In this document: in pieces, positions 48,206-57,406 of the stretch | How the letters are laid out: each line of letters starts with the position of its first letter | Position numbering within the stretch: the stretch's first letter is position 1 | The notes under the pieces: model-generated | Seen by the model: the letters and a program-made list of their open reading frames with translations, nothing else | Databases searched by the model: none | Told to the model about the DNA's origin: nothing | Source: Yaniella halotolerans DSM 15476 | GTDB lineage: Bacteria; Actinomycetota; Actinomycetes; Actinomycetales; Micrococcaceae | Assembly: GCF_000420805.1 (NCBI RefSeq) | Contig: NZ_ATVQ01000001.1 | Span: 124,001 to 188,000, forward strand | Direction: 5' to 3' | DNA length: 64,000 nt | Made by a program: the position numbers and the translations under genes

Positions 48206-49540
48206 TTAAGCTTTGGACACCTCTGGGAGACGGGAACCAGCAAAGACCCCCGCAAACCCGGTGAGCGCGAGAAACAGTAAGGTCAAAAGCACGTGGAACG
48301 TTGCAAGTAATGAACTCACTCCCCCAACGACCAGTAATACGATGCCCAGGGCCGTATTGGAAACTGCTACGTAGGTGGTCCGTTGGTCGCCTTCAGCCAT
48401 ATCAACGACGTATGTTTTGCGACCGATACGGACACCTGTGTGCATCAGTGTCAGCGAGAAATACGCCGCGATAAACATGAGGTTCGTGTACCAGTTGCCA
48501 CCGAGAACCCCCGGGACACACGCTATGATGACGATGAGCAGCAGAATGGTCGAGGCTACGCCAGCACCAATACTCATCAGCCGTTTGCTCGATCGATCAG
48601 CCATCCGTCCAAATATGCGACCGCCGATCAGTGCTGCAATCCCCGAAGCGATGATGAAGCCGCCCAGGCCTGCCAGACTATCCGCACCGTATTGGATCGA
48701 TAGGGTGACCATGAATGGCGGACTCAGTGACGAGACCAGCAGCAAACTGCGCACGGTGACAAAGTGCCGGAAAGGCTTATCATTCCGAAGCAAACGGTAC
48801 ATCCGCACAAAGGTATTTGCCGTCTCAGCATCGTTGTCCGAAGCCGTCTTTTGGTCCGTTTGCTGTGGTTCACGAATACCGGCGTAGATCAAAGAAACTC
48901 CGACCCATAGGGCAGCACCGATGGCCAAAAACCAGGCAAGTTGCACATTGGAGAGGTCCTGGCCGCCAAATACTCGGATCGCCAATCCCAAAGTAATTGC
49001 GACGAAACCAGCGGCTGTCGTCGCTAAACCGTTGATTTGTCCGCGTTCGCCTTTTGGCACTGTTCTTCCCTGGACGTCTTTGGACGAAATCGAGGCGAGA
49101 CATCTGCCGAGTGAGAAAACAATCAGTGCACCCAGAATGCTGATACCAGCGGTGAGGCCTTCAGCCAATGCTGCAATCAGTGCCATCGCACCCACGGAGA
49201 GTGCCTGTATCAAGGCACCGACAATAAACACCCACTTGCGGTAGCGTACCCGCAACACTAGTGGCGTAATGAAGGCTTGCGGTAGCATCGAACCGGCTTC
49301 GCGGATCGGCACGAGCAGGCCGGTCAACGCAGCAGGTACTCCGAGGGTTGCAAAAAGCCACGGCAGCACCGTTGAAGCATTGACCATTTGATCCCCGGAA
49401 GATTGCAAGGTATTCGCGGAGACAATACGCATGCCATTCGACGCCACATGTGGGCGAACGTCTGAGGACAGCTGGGCTTCGCCCTCCTGGTTGCGTTTCA
49501 TCAGACCCGAGTAGAGTCGTTCTATTTTGCTCACGACCAC
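48206..49540 (-). CDS. MFS transporter
   Basis: Major facilitator protein of 444 aa with about twelve hydrophobic helices. The first half has PIREAGSMLPQAFITP; the inter-half loop carries many charged residues (about 230-255); the second half has GGRIFGRMADRSSKRLM, the loop motif. No family-specific substrate motif is visible; it resembles drug/metabolite exporters. Start could be GTG 49540 or GTG 49534, or ATG 49501; no strong ribosome-binding site decides. With the SMR pair it forms a small efflux cluster. Confidence 0.82.
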   Translation of the reverse strand: MVVSKIERLYSGLMKRNQEGEAQLSSDVRPHVASNGMRIVSANTLQSSGDQMVNASTVLPWLFATLGVPAALTGLLVPIREAGSMLPQAFITPLVLRVRYRKWVFIVGALIQALSVGAMALIAALAEGLTAGISILGALIVFSLGRCLASISSKDVQGRTVPKGERGQINGLATTAAGFVAITLGLAIRVFGGQDLSNVQLAWFLAIGAALWVGVSLIYAGIREPQQTDQKTASDNDAETANTFVRMYRLLRNDKPFRHFVTVRSLLLVSSLSPPFMVTLSIQYGADSLAGLGGFIIASGIAALIGGRIFGRMADRSSKRLMSIGAGVASTILLLIVIIACVPGVLGGNWYTNLMFIAAYFSLTLMHTGVRIGRKTYVVDMAEGDQRTTYVAVSNTALGIVLLVVGGVSSLLATFHVLLTLLFLALTGFAGVFAGSRLPEVSKA

Positions 49541-49650
49541 AGGCTAGTCGGCCGTTGATACTTCAGCCAGCAAGCTTAGGCGAACCTATCCGAACTACAG
49601 TGGTAGCTGAAACGAAAAAGGCTGACGGTACGGCTGCGTGGAGGTAGGTA

Positions 49651-50580
49651 ATGCCAGAAGGTGATTCTCTTGTTCGACTCGCCCATCGACTGCGGCCTAT
49701 CATGCACGGCAAAAGACTGCAGCGCACAGATTTTCGAGCGCCCCGGTTCGCTGCATTAGATCTGCAAGATTGGCTCGTCAGCGACCTCAGCACCACTGGG
49801 AAGTACCTTTCGATGCACATCCAGGCGCCAGACCCTGCTCGTGTCACCCATCCCAACCTCGTCATCTTGTCACACTTGGGGATGGACGGGTCCTGGCGGG
49901 TCGATGCCAGTCCCTCGCATCAAACGCGCTGTATTTTGACCTTTGACGATCATCGGGTCCTCGGTTTTTCTTTAGCCACCCTGGAGGTTGTTCCTCCTGA
50001 TATTGCACAAGAGAGGTTGGCTCGGCTGGGCCCGGATATTTTGGATCCCGACTGGCGTGATCCGATAACAGCGCAGAGCCTGGGTAGTCGAGTGCTCAAG
50101 AATTTTCGGCAAGCGGTCGACCAACCGATTGCCACAGCACTACTCGATCAACATCTCGTGGCAGGGATCGGGAATATCTATCGCTGCGAAGTCCTGCTAC
50201 TGGCTAAGATGAGCCCGCATCGGATGGTTTCCGAACTCACGGACGAAGAACTCACTGGACTCATCAAGCTGTGCCATGAGCTTATGGCGCTGAATGTTCC
50301 ACCGAGTGCCGATGAGCACAGTCGGCGTTCTACCACCGATATCCGTCGGGACCCAAGCGCTCCATTTGGCATTCGGATCGCTGATGCAACGGAACGAGCA
50401 CGGGCACGCGCTGATGGCCGACGCCGCCGCGGCAATACACCTGCATACTGGGTATATGGACGACAGCGGGCCGGGTGTTTACGATGCGGGCAGCAGCTAC
50501 GAACCGATGCACTCGGTACCGATCCGATGACCGAGCGGAACGTCGTGTGGTGCCCGAACTGTCAACGTGACGAGATATGA
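49651..50580 (+). CDS. nei: Endonuclease VIII-type DNA glycosylase (Nei/Fpg family)
   Basis: Removes oxidised pyrimidines (Nei) and nicks the abasic site. The N-terminal Pro2 and Glu3 (MPEGDS) are the catalytic pair; the GD after PE is typical of Nei rather than Fpg (MPELPEV). The H2TH region has DQHLVAGIGNIYRCEVL, and the C-terminal zinc finger is CLRCGQ...CPNC. 309 aa. GGAGGTAGGTA precedes the ATG. The last 19 bases overlap the convergent MMPL gene. Confidence 0.92.
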   Translation: MPEGDSLVRLAHRLRPIMHGKRLQRTDFRAPRFAALDLQDWLVSDLSTTGKYLSMHIQAPDPARVTHPNLVILSHLGMDGSWRVDASPSHQTRCILTFDDHRVLGFSLATLEVVPPDIAQERLARLGPDILDPDWRDPITAQSLGSRVLKNFRQAVDQPIATALLDQHLVAGIGNIYRCEVLLLAKMSPHRMVSELTDEELTGLIKLCHELMALNVPPSADEHSRRSTTDIRRDPSAPFGIRIADATERARARADGRRRRGNTPAYWVYGRQRAGCLRCGQQLRTDALGTDPMTERNVVWCPNCQRDEI

Positions 50581-52787
50581 GAGGCATGTTTGCCGGTTTT
50601 CCGACTGAGTTTTGAGGGCCACCAGACGGCTCTCCCAATGTCATAGGTCAGGGCGGGTACCAGCAGTGAGCGGACTATGAAAGTATCGAGGAGTACGCCG
50701 AAGGCTACGATAAAGGCCAGCTGCACCAGGAAGAGAATCGGAATCACCGACAGGGCAGCAAATGTTGCAGCCAGAACCACTCCGGCAGAGGTGATGACAC
50801 CGCCTGTTACGGTCAGTCCGCGCAGCACGCCTTGTCGGGTGCCGTGTTTGAGGGATTCTTCTCGGACGCGGGTCATCAAGAAAATGTTGTAGTCGATGCC
50901 CAACGCTACGAGGAAGACGAAACCAAAGAGCGGGACCGCCGGATCTGCACCGGGGAAGTTAAACACGCCGTTGAACATCAGCGCCGAAACCCCCATCGCG
51001 GTACCGAAGGAAATCACCGTGGTCGCGATGAGCAAGATCGGCGCCAAGATCGAACGCAGGAGAATCATGAGAATACCCAGGATAACCGCCAGAATGATAG
51101 GGATAATCTGATTCCGGTCGTCAATTGAGGCATCAATCGTGTCGATATCAGTTGCGGTAACACCGCCTACCATGGCGCTGGGGGCTGTGGTGTCGAGGTC
51201 AGCACGAACATCACGAACTGTTTCTGCCGCAACCTGTGAATCTGCAGCTGCAGTTAGGGTGCCCTGCAGCAAGATCTGGTCATTGACCACTGTGGGTTGT
51301 GGTTCGGGTGTGCCAGGAGGTCCAAAGACTTCAATACCGTCTTCAGTTATCGGCGCGGTGCCACTCGGCGAATCCTCTGAAGTGATTGAGACTTCTTCGA
51401 TTTCAGCATGAGCAAGCAACACCTCGGCCACGGTGTCACGTTCGTCTTCCGGTGCAATAACCTGCAGTGGGCTTCCAGAGCCCGCTGGGAAGTGTTCGCC
51501 AAGGACCTCTTGCCCATCGCGTGCGTCAGACTGCCCGAGCACAAGTTCTGATTGCGCGACCCCATCTGCTTTGAGTTGAGTTGCTAGGGCAGCCCCAAGC
51601 AACAAGACAAGCGTAGTCACAATCCAAATGGTCCGAGGACGGCTTTTGACTTTCTGAGCAACGCTTGGCCATAGGCCCTTACCTGGGATCCCATGCTCGG
51701 ATGCCACAGTATCCGGATCGTACTTCACACGCCTTGGCCAGAACGCGCTCCGTCCAAAAGCAAACAGGATCGCAGGAAGGAGCGTTAGCGCCGACAACAT
51801 CGCAAACACGATACCGATGGAGGCAATTGGCCCCAGCGTGCTGTTTGATTTCAAATCACTTAGCAATAGCATGAGCAGACCAGCAATGACGGTACTACCC
51901 GAGGCGAGAATGGGTTCGATCGATCCTTTCAACGCACGCAACGTTGCAGTCCACTTATCTGGGATGGCGCGCAGTTCTTCACGGTACCGGGCCACAAGTA
52001 ACAACGAATAGTCTGTTGCGGCACCAATCACCAGAATAAATAGAATACCTTGCGTCTGCCCGCTGAGCAGTACCACTTCCCACTTGGCCAACCACCACAC
52101 CGTTAAAAGTGCTGCACACAAGGCAAAGAGGCTGGTAGCTAGGACGGCAATCGGCAAAAGAAACGACCGATAGACGATGATCAAGATAATAAATACTGCG
52201 ACCAAAGCCACGGCCAGCAGCAACCCATCAATCCCTGCAAATGCAGCTGAGAGGTCTGCACTAAATCCTGCCGGCCCTGTGACATACACGCTGAGACCTT
52301 CAGGAACGCTGGAGTCGAGTTCGTCACTGACCTGCGCCACCACATCTGCAGTATCTGCATCTGAGTTAATGGGCACAAATGCTTGTACAGCCAAGCCGTC
52401 GTCCGAAGGTATCGGCGGAGAAAGCTCATCTTCAACCCCGTCAATATCTGGCAGAGTCTCGACAATTTTCGAGATCTCATCCAACTGGTTCTCGGTGATC
52501 TCCGTATCACTTTCGAAAACCGTGACGGCTGGAAGGCTATCCGACTCAGTGAATTCACCTTGAAGCTCCTGGACCTGGGTCGCATCAGCAGACTCCGGCA
52601 GAAACGTCGTGGGGTCATTCGACGAAACTTCATTCACTTTGCCAAAATAGGGGCCGCCAATGCCAGCGGCCGTGAACCATAGCAAAATCAAAACGGCAGG
52701 TAGAACAACGCGTAACCACTTCGGAGCTCCGCGTCGGGTGGCATCTTTTTGGACAGGAGGTTTCGCTGTCGTTGATTCCTGGTTCAT
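50562..52787 (-). CDS. MMPL family (RND superfamily) transporter
   Basis: A 741-aa protein with two repeats, each of one helix, a large extracytoplasmic loop and five further helices. The helix 4-region motifs VIGAATDYSLLLVARYREEL and FLVALGIDYNIFLMTRVREE hold the Asp-Tyr proton-relay residues seen in MmpL3 and relatives. Members export lipids or drugs. ATG 52787 (GGA upstream) is preferred to TTG 52799. It is divergent from a MarR regulator with a palindromic site in the shared promoter region, so it is likely its target. Confidence 0.9.
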   Translation of the reverse strand: MNQESTTAKPPVQKDATRRGAPKWLRVVLPAVLILLWFTAAGIGGPYFGKVNEVSSNDPTTFLPESADATQVQELQGEFTESDSLPAVTVFESDTEITENQLDEISKIVETLPDIDGVEDELSPPIPSDDGLAVQAFVPINSDADTADVVAQVSDELDSSVPEGLSVYVTGPAGFSADLSAAFAGIDGLLLAVALVAVFIILIIVYRSFLLPIAVLATSLFALCAALLTVWWLAKWEVVLLSGQTQGILFILVIGAATDYSLLLVARYREELRAIPDKWTATLRALKGSIEPILASGSTVIAGLLMLLLSDLKSNSTLGPIASIGIVFAMLSALTLLPAILFAFGRSAFWPRRVKYDPDTVASEHGIPGKGLWPSVAQKVKSRPRTIWIVTTLVLLLGAALATQLKADGVAQSELVLGQSDARDGQEVLGEHFPAGSGSPLQVIAPEDERDTVAEVLLAHAEIEEVSITSEDSPSGTAPITEDGIEVFGPPGTPEPQPTVVNDQILLQGTLTAAADSQVAAETVRDVRADLDTTAPSAMVGGVTATDIDTIDASIDDRNQIIPIILAVILGILMILLRSILAPILLIATTVISFGTAMGVSALMFNGVFNFPGADPAVPLFGFVFLVALGIDYNIFLMTRVREESLKHGTRQGVLRGLTVTGGVITSAGVVLAATFAALSVIPILFLVQLAFIVAFGVLLDTFIVRSLLVPALTYDIGRAVWWPSKLSRKTGKHASHISSR

Positions 52788-52886
52788 GATGGTGTCCAAT
52801 CACAAGTATTGTGTAGTGGTTAGCAGGACGCACTTATGACGGCCGCCTCCAGATGTTGAGAGATCGCCATGATTACCAACCGAGGC

Positions 52887-52906
52887 TATACTACTAGCCA
52901 GGCTAG
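52887..52906. promoter_or_regulatory. -10 box and MarR-type palindrome in the MMPL/MarR divergent region
   Basis: TATACT (52887-52892) is followed directly by the palindrome CTAGCC-A-GGCTAG (52894-52906). The site lies 39 bases before the marR start and about 100 before the MMPL start, as expected for an autoregulating repressor. Confidence 0.5.
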
Positions 52907-52944
52907 CTAAATTTCCAGTGCTGCAGAAACGGAGACACTTTTGC

Positions 52945-53520
52945 ATGGCCGACACGCCAAACGAATCAGACCAAACACCTGGAAACATCTATTCAGTCGG
53001 TGCGTCCGATCCCGATGCCAAACTGGTCAATCGCCACGAGTACTCAACCGCAGAAATTCATGAGATCGATGACCTTATGGCAGCATTGGCTCAATTACGT
53101 GCAGTTGAACAGCAGCTGTCAGAAGCAGCGCAACACTATATGCGTCTGGGTCAAACCGATATGAAAGCCTTGCATTTTCTCATTGCCGCAAAGAATACCG
53201 ACACCATTGCAACCGCCGGGGCCCTTGCAGAGCATCTCAATATTTCAACCGCTTCAACAACAAAACTGCTCGACCGACTCGAGGCAAACGATCATATTCT
53301 TCGATCACCGCACCCCAAAGATCGACGCGCCTTAGCTATTTCCATTACGGAGACAACACATGCTGCCGCGGTGGAAACCATTGGACGACAACAAGCCAAA
53401 CGGTTCAATGCCGCTGCACGACTTACGAGTCAGCAACGCGACGTCGTCACAAACTTCCTCCGTGATATGGCCAAGGAAATCAGGCTCCGCGACGGTCAAT
53501 GGGGCAGTTCCGAAGCGTAG
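52945..53520 (+). CDS. MarR family transcriptional regulator
   Basis: A 191-aa winged-helix regulator. The recognition region is LAEHLNISTASTTKLLDRLEAN, followed by the wing HILRSPHPKDRRALAISIT with the conserved Asp-Arg-Arg. The N-terminal ~45 residues are polar and probably disordered. ATG 52945 has CGGAGA ten bases upstream; a GTG at 52918 is also in frame. Probably represses the divergent MMPL exporter until a ligand releases it. Confidence 0.88.
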   Translation: MADTPNESDQTPGNIYSVGASDPDAKLVNRHEYSTAEIHEIDDLMAALAQLRAVEQQLSEAAQHYMRLGQTDMKALHFLIAAKNTDTIATAGALAEHLNISTASTTKLLDRLEANDHILRSPHPKDRRALAISITETTHAAAVETIGRQQAKRFNAAARLTSQQRDVVTNFLRDMAKEIRLRDGQWGSSEA

Positions 53521-53557
53521 CAAAGGCCTTGGAGTGGAGAAGGTAGGGACGTTACCT

Positions 53558-55357
53558 CTAGTCGAGTCGTTCAGACAGTTCCAGCCAGCGTTCCTCCAGC
53601 TGCGCTACTTCGGCTTCTACGTCGCCAAGTTCTGCCCCAAGCTGTTGCATGCCTTCATAATCGCTTTGATCATGGTCAGCCAATTGTTGTTGCAACCGTT
53701 TGATGAGCTCACCTTGTTTTTCAAGTTTGCGCTCGATCGCTGATACTTCTTTTTGAGCGGCTTTGCGCTCTGCACCGTGCAACGCGTTGACGTTCTTGGG
53801 TTTCTTCTCGGCCTTGGTGCCGGCTTGCATTGGCTGCGCGCCTTGTAACTGGTTTTGTTGTTGGGCTAACCGAAGGTACTCTTCAACTCCCCCTGGAACG
53901 TGTCGTAGTTTTCCGCCCAGGATGGCATATTGCTGATCGGTAACGCGCTCGAGCAAATACCGGTCGTGCGAAACTACGATCAGGGTACCGGGCCAGGAAT
54001 CGAGTAAATCTTCCATGGCGGTTAACATATCGGAATCTACATCGTTCGTCGGCTCGTCAAGCACGATCACATTTGGCTCGCTGAGGAGCAGTAACAATAA
54101 TTGCAGTCGACGTTTTTGACCGCCTGAGAGTTCTTGTACTCGCGCGGACAGATGTTCGCGGCGGAAGCCAAGACGTTCTAAAAGTTGTGCCGGGGTATGG
54201 TCCTTGCCGTCGATTGTGAACGTCGTTTTCGTGTTTGCCAGTACTTCACGAACCCGGTCGGCACCAATCTTCTCTAACTGGGAAAATTGCTGATCCAACA
54301 TCCCGATTCGGACCGTCTTACCGTGCTTGACTCGTCCCGCAGTAGGTTCCACTTCTCCGGTCACTAAACCGAGCAACGTTGATTTACCTGCACCGTTGGC
54401 ACCAAGAATGCCGGTACGCTCCCCCGGTCCAAGACGCCACGTGATATTGCGTAGTATTTCCCGCTGCCCAAAGCTCACGCTGACATCTTCAATATCAACG
54501 ACGTCCTTGCCCAACCGTGCGACGGCAAGACGCTTCAGCTCGATCGTATCGCGCACGGGTGGAACATCCGAGATCAGCTGGTTCGCAGCGTCGACACGGA
54601 ATTTTGGCTTCGAAGTTCTAGCTGGCGCACCACGTCGCAGCCACGCTAATTCTTTACGCAAAATATTTTGACGTTTTGCTTCACTCGCGGCTGCCATCCG
54701 GTCGCGTTCCACACGCTGGAGTACATACGCCGCATAACCGCCTTCAAACGGCTCTACGATGCCATCGTGAACTTCCCACGTCTGGTTACATACCTCATCT
54801 AGGAACCACCGATCGTGAGTAATCACTAACAGACCGCCGGCATTTTGCGCCCACCGCCGTTTCACATGCTCGGCCAACCAGGCGATGCCTTCCACGTCCA
54901 AATGGTTTGTGGGTTCATCAAGGGCCAGAATATCCCAGTCACCGATGAGCAACTTCGCCAGCGCAACACGGCGGCGTTGCCCGCCCGAGAGCGATCCTAC
55001 CGTCGCGTCCCAATCGAGGTCTGCGACCAGCCCGCGAATCACATCCCGGATTTTCGCATCCCCGGCCCACTCGTGCTCGGCAAAATCACCAACAACCGCT
55101 TGCCCCACGGACAGGGCTGGGTCGACGGTATCAGCTTGGTCAAGCATACCGATCGTGATATCACTGCGAACGGTAACTTGTCCCGAGTCCGGTTCGACTC
55201 GGCCGGTCAGCAGTTTCATCAGCGTGGATTTACCATCACCGTTGCGTCCTACGATGCCAATGCGGTCCCCTGCCGAGACCCCCATCGTGACTGACGTGAG
55301 TACTTTTTGCGTGGGGTATTCGAAATGAAGGGCTTCTGCCCCTAAAAGATGAGCCAT
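53558..55357 (-). CDS. ABC-F family ATPase
   Basis: Cytosolic protein with two tandem ATP-binding cassettes and no membrane domain, the ABC-F type that acts on the ribosome (translation factors or antibiotic protection). Walker A motifs GRNGDGKST and GANGAGKST, signatures LSGGQRRRVALAKLL and LSGGQKRRLQLLLLL, both Walker B sites end in LDEPTN. The linker after the first cassette has the arm-like RQNILRKELAWLRRG. A C-terminal coiled coil (about 500-595) follows. ATG 55357 (MAHLLGAE) matches homologues; ATG 55369 is also possible. Follows the ispE-locus gene as in related genomes. Confidence 0.93.
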   Translation of the reverse strand: MAHLLGAEALHFEYPTQKVLTSVTMGVSAGDRIGIVGRNGDGKSTLMKLLTGRVEPDSGQVTVRSDITIGMLDQADTVDPALSVGQAVVGDFAEHEWAGDAKIRDVIRGLVADLDWDATVGSLSGGQRRRVALAKLLIGDWDILALDEPTNHLDVEGIAWLAEHVKRRWAQNAGGLLVITHDRWFLDEVCNQTWEVHDGIVEPFEGGYAAYVLQRVERDRMAAASEAKRQNILRKELAWLRRGAPARTSKPKFRVDAANQLISDVPPVRDTIELKRLAVARLGKDVVDIEDVSVSFGQREILRNITWRLGPGERTGILGANGAGKSTLLGLVTGEVEPTAGRVKHGKTVRIGMLDQQFSQLEKIGADRVREVLANTKTTFTIDGKDHTPAQLLERLGFRREHLSARVQELSGGQKRRLQLLLLLLSEPNVIVLDEPTNDVDSDMLTAMEDLLDSWPGTLIVVSHDRYLLERVTDQQYAILGGKLRHVPGGVEEYLRLAQQQNQLQGAQPMQAGTKAEKKPKNVNALHGAERKAAQKEVSAIERKLEKQGELIKRLQQQLADHDQSDYEGMQQLGAELGDVEAEVAQLEERWLELSERLD

Positions 55358-55431
55358 AACCTGACCCATGATAGTTCACTTATTCGACAACAGCGCACGC
55401 ATTCGTTCAGAGCGCGACGCACCTAGAACCC

Positions 55432-56400
55432 TTAGATCAGGTGTGCGCCGGCGACGGGGCCATATTCTGCAACAGCTGAGATTTCCATGTGCTGTTCGAA
55501 TCGTTCCGCCAGGTCGCTGGCTGTGCTCATCTCTGCCGCGAGAAAAACTAGTGACGGCCCGCGGTCTATAGTCTGAGCGGCGAGTGCACCTTCGTCCATG
55601 CCCGCCGTCAGCCAATCGTTATGTTCTGGCAAGATACTGACCAAGGCCGGTTGGAAATCGTTGTGCATCATCAAGGCTAGTTGGCTAGCATCCCCGCGTG
55701 CTACAGCCTCGACGAGCTCTGGATCAAACTCGAGTGTATTGCGATCCGGCACGGCGTCCTGGGCCTGTCGAAGCCGCCGTACTTCTTGGAACATCTCGCT
55801 TTCATCGAGCTCTGCTGCAGCTGGTACAAGGACCATCGCAACTTCTGATTGAACTAACACCGGTGTTATCAGGACCTCGGTTGCATCGACATGAGTCATG
55901 ACGGCGCCCCCGGTAATTGCCTCAGCGACTCCGTCTCCCACCCTCTGGGCAAGGCGTGCTAACTCTTCACGCGCAATGGAGGCGTCCCAGAGCGCTGCCA
56001 AAGCAACTAATACCGCGGCGGCGGCAGCACCTCTGCCACCCATATGGGTTTCAAAAGGGATGTGTTTTTGGATTGTAATGTCGAGCCCGGAAACATTCTT
56101 GGATCGGCTGAGGTGTTGACGAAGTTCATCCACGGCACGAAATATATAGACCAAATCGTCATGCGGCACGTTTGCATAGTCGATGAGTGCGTGAGAAGGA
56201 TCTTCGAATTTGACGAGCACTTCTTTATCTACGCGCATCCGAATGGACGCTATGTCATACCGTGAGACCGCCAGCTTCAAACTGAGCACGGCTGGCTCCT
56301 GTTCGCCACCAGACACTCCCACTTGGTTCGTTACCGACACCATGGCCGGGGCCTGCGCCGTGACGGCTGTTTGTTCCCGGTATTCAAGCTGTGCGCTCAT
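55432..56400 (-). CDS. IspE-locus GHMP-kinase-like protein lacking the catalytic residues
   Basis: Coupled to rsmA and followed by an ABC-F gene, this is the standard actinobacterial place for ispE (4-diphosphocytidyl-methylerythritol kinase of the MEP isoprenoid pathway). The 322-aa product still aligns in outline: QAPA near residue 16, HIPFETHMGGRGAAAAAVLVALAALWD in place of the ATP loop, and GGAV after it. But the catalytic Lys of PAK(I/V)N is Met20 (QAPAMVSV), the catalytic Asp of GADVPF is Gly157 (VGDGVAE), the DGYH motif is gone, and the glycine-rich GG(S/M)A loop is altered. An Asp lies one position earlier (156). The frame is intact and the length is normal. Probable pseudoenzyme or repurposed protein. 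Confidence 0.75.
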   Translation of the reverse strand: MSAQLEYREQTAVTAQAPAMVSVTNQVGVSGGEQEPAVLSLKLAVSRYDIASIRMRVDKEVLVKFEDPSHALIDYANVPHDDLVYIFRAVDELRQHLSRSKNVSGLDITIQKHIPFETHMGGRGAAAAAVLVALAALWDASIAREELARLAQRVGDGVAEAITGGAVMTHVDATEVLITPVLVQSEVAMVLVPAAAELDESEMFQEVRRLRQAQDAVPDRNTLEFDPELVEAVARGDASQLALMMHNDFQPALVSILPEHNDWLTAGMDEGALAAQTIDRGPSLVFLAAEMSTASDLAERFEQHMEISAVAEYGPVAGAHLI

Positions 56401-57293
56401 TGTGCATCCATTTGCTGTTTCTGCTCGGCGATCCGTGCAAATTGTTCTACCGACAAGATCTCCCCGCGTGCTTTGGGATCGACGTCGGCGGCCACCAGAA
56501 GCTCTTCGGCTTCAGCACCGGACCCGGCCCATTTGTTCAAGGCGGCACGTAGTGTTTTGCGGCGCTGAGCAAATGCGGCGTCAATGACCTCGAAGACTTG
56601 TCCACGCGTGGCAGTGGTGGCCGGGGGCTGGCGTGCGGTGAAATGTACGAGGCCAGAAGTGATGCGGGGTGCCGGCCAGAAGACTTTCGTTCCAACGTTT
56701 CCAGCTGAGGTCGCTTCGGCGTACCAGCCCATCTTCACAGACGGTACACCGTAAATTTTGGATCCCGGCGCCGCCACAATCCGTTCGGCAACTTCCTGCT
56801 GCACCATGACCAGACCGTGTTGGATGCTGGGCAGTTCTGCCAAAATATGCAGCATAACCGGTACCGCCACGTTATACGGCAGATTCGCCACAATAGCGGT
56901 TGGTGGTCCCTCCGCGATCGCAGGTCTTGCTTCAATGATCTCGCTGTGGGTGATCCGCAAGGCATCCGCTTCAATCACTGAGAGTCGTTCTGCACTATCC
57001 GGACGCCATTGCTCAACGGTGGTTGCCAATCGGTTGGCCACCGGTGGATCGATTTCAATTGCAGTCACCGCCTGCGCGGCGTCCAAAATACCCAGGGTAA
57101 GTGAACCGAGTCCCGGACCAATTTCGAGGACATGCTCCGTTGCTGCGAGATGTGCGGCACCAACGATTCGCCGAATCGTGTTGGGGTCAATCACATAGTT
57201 TTGGCCTAACGTTTTTGTTGGCCGCAAGTCGAGGATATCGGCAAGCTGGCGGATATCGGAGGCAGATAAGAGCGCATGTTGTTCTGAAGTCAC
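56397..57293 (-). CDS. rsmA: 16S rRNA (adenine(1518)-N(6)/adenine(1519)-N(6))-dimethyltransferase
   Basis: Dimethylates two adjacent adenines in the 3'-terminal hairpin of 16S rRNA during ribosome assembly. The SAM site EIGPGLGSLTLGIL and the catalytic NLPYNVAVP motif are intact, after the N-terminal TKTLGQNYVIDP. 298 aa. Its stop overlaps the next gene by 4 bases. Confidence 0.95.
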   Translation of the reverse strand: MTSEQHALLSASDIRQLADILDLRPTKTLGQNYVIDPNTIRRIVGAAHLAATEHVLEIGPGLGSLTLGILDAAQAVTAIEIDPPVANRLATTVEQWRPDSAERLSVIEADALRITHSEIIEARPAIAEGPPTAIVANLPYNVAVPVMLHILAELPSIQHGLVMVQQEVAERIVAAPGSKIYGVPSVKMGWYAEATSAGNVGTKVFWPAPRITSGLVHFTARQPPATTATRGQVFEVIDAAFAQRRKTLRAALNKWAGSGAEAEELLVAADVDPKARGEILSVEQFARIAEQKQQMDAQ

Positions 57294-57340
57294 GCTTCCA
57301 TCTTAGTCTGCACCGCGACCCACTGCCGGGTTAAACACCT

Positions 57341-57373
57341 CGGTCCGGAATCTCAACTCGAGATTCCGGACCG
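57341..57373 (-). terminator. Rho-independent terminator after rpf
   Basis: A perfect 14-bp stem, CGGTCCGGAATCTC (57341-57354) with GAGATTCCGGACCG (57360-57373), 5-base loop. On the minus strand GGTGTTTAACC follows. It isolates rpf from rsmA. Confidence 0.85.
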
Positions 57374-57406
57374 ATGACATTTTCAGTTTATGAAACTATG
57401 TGGTGT

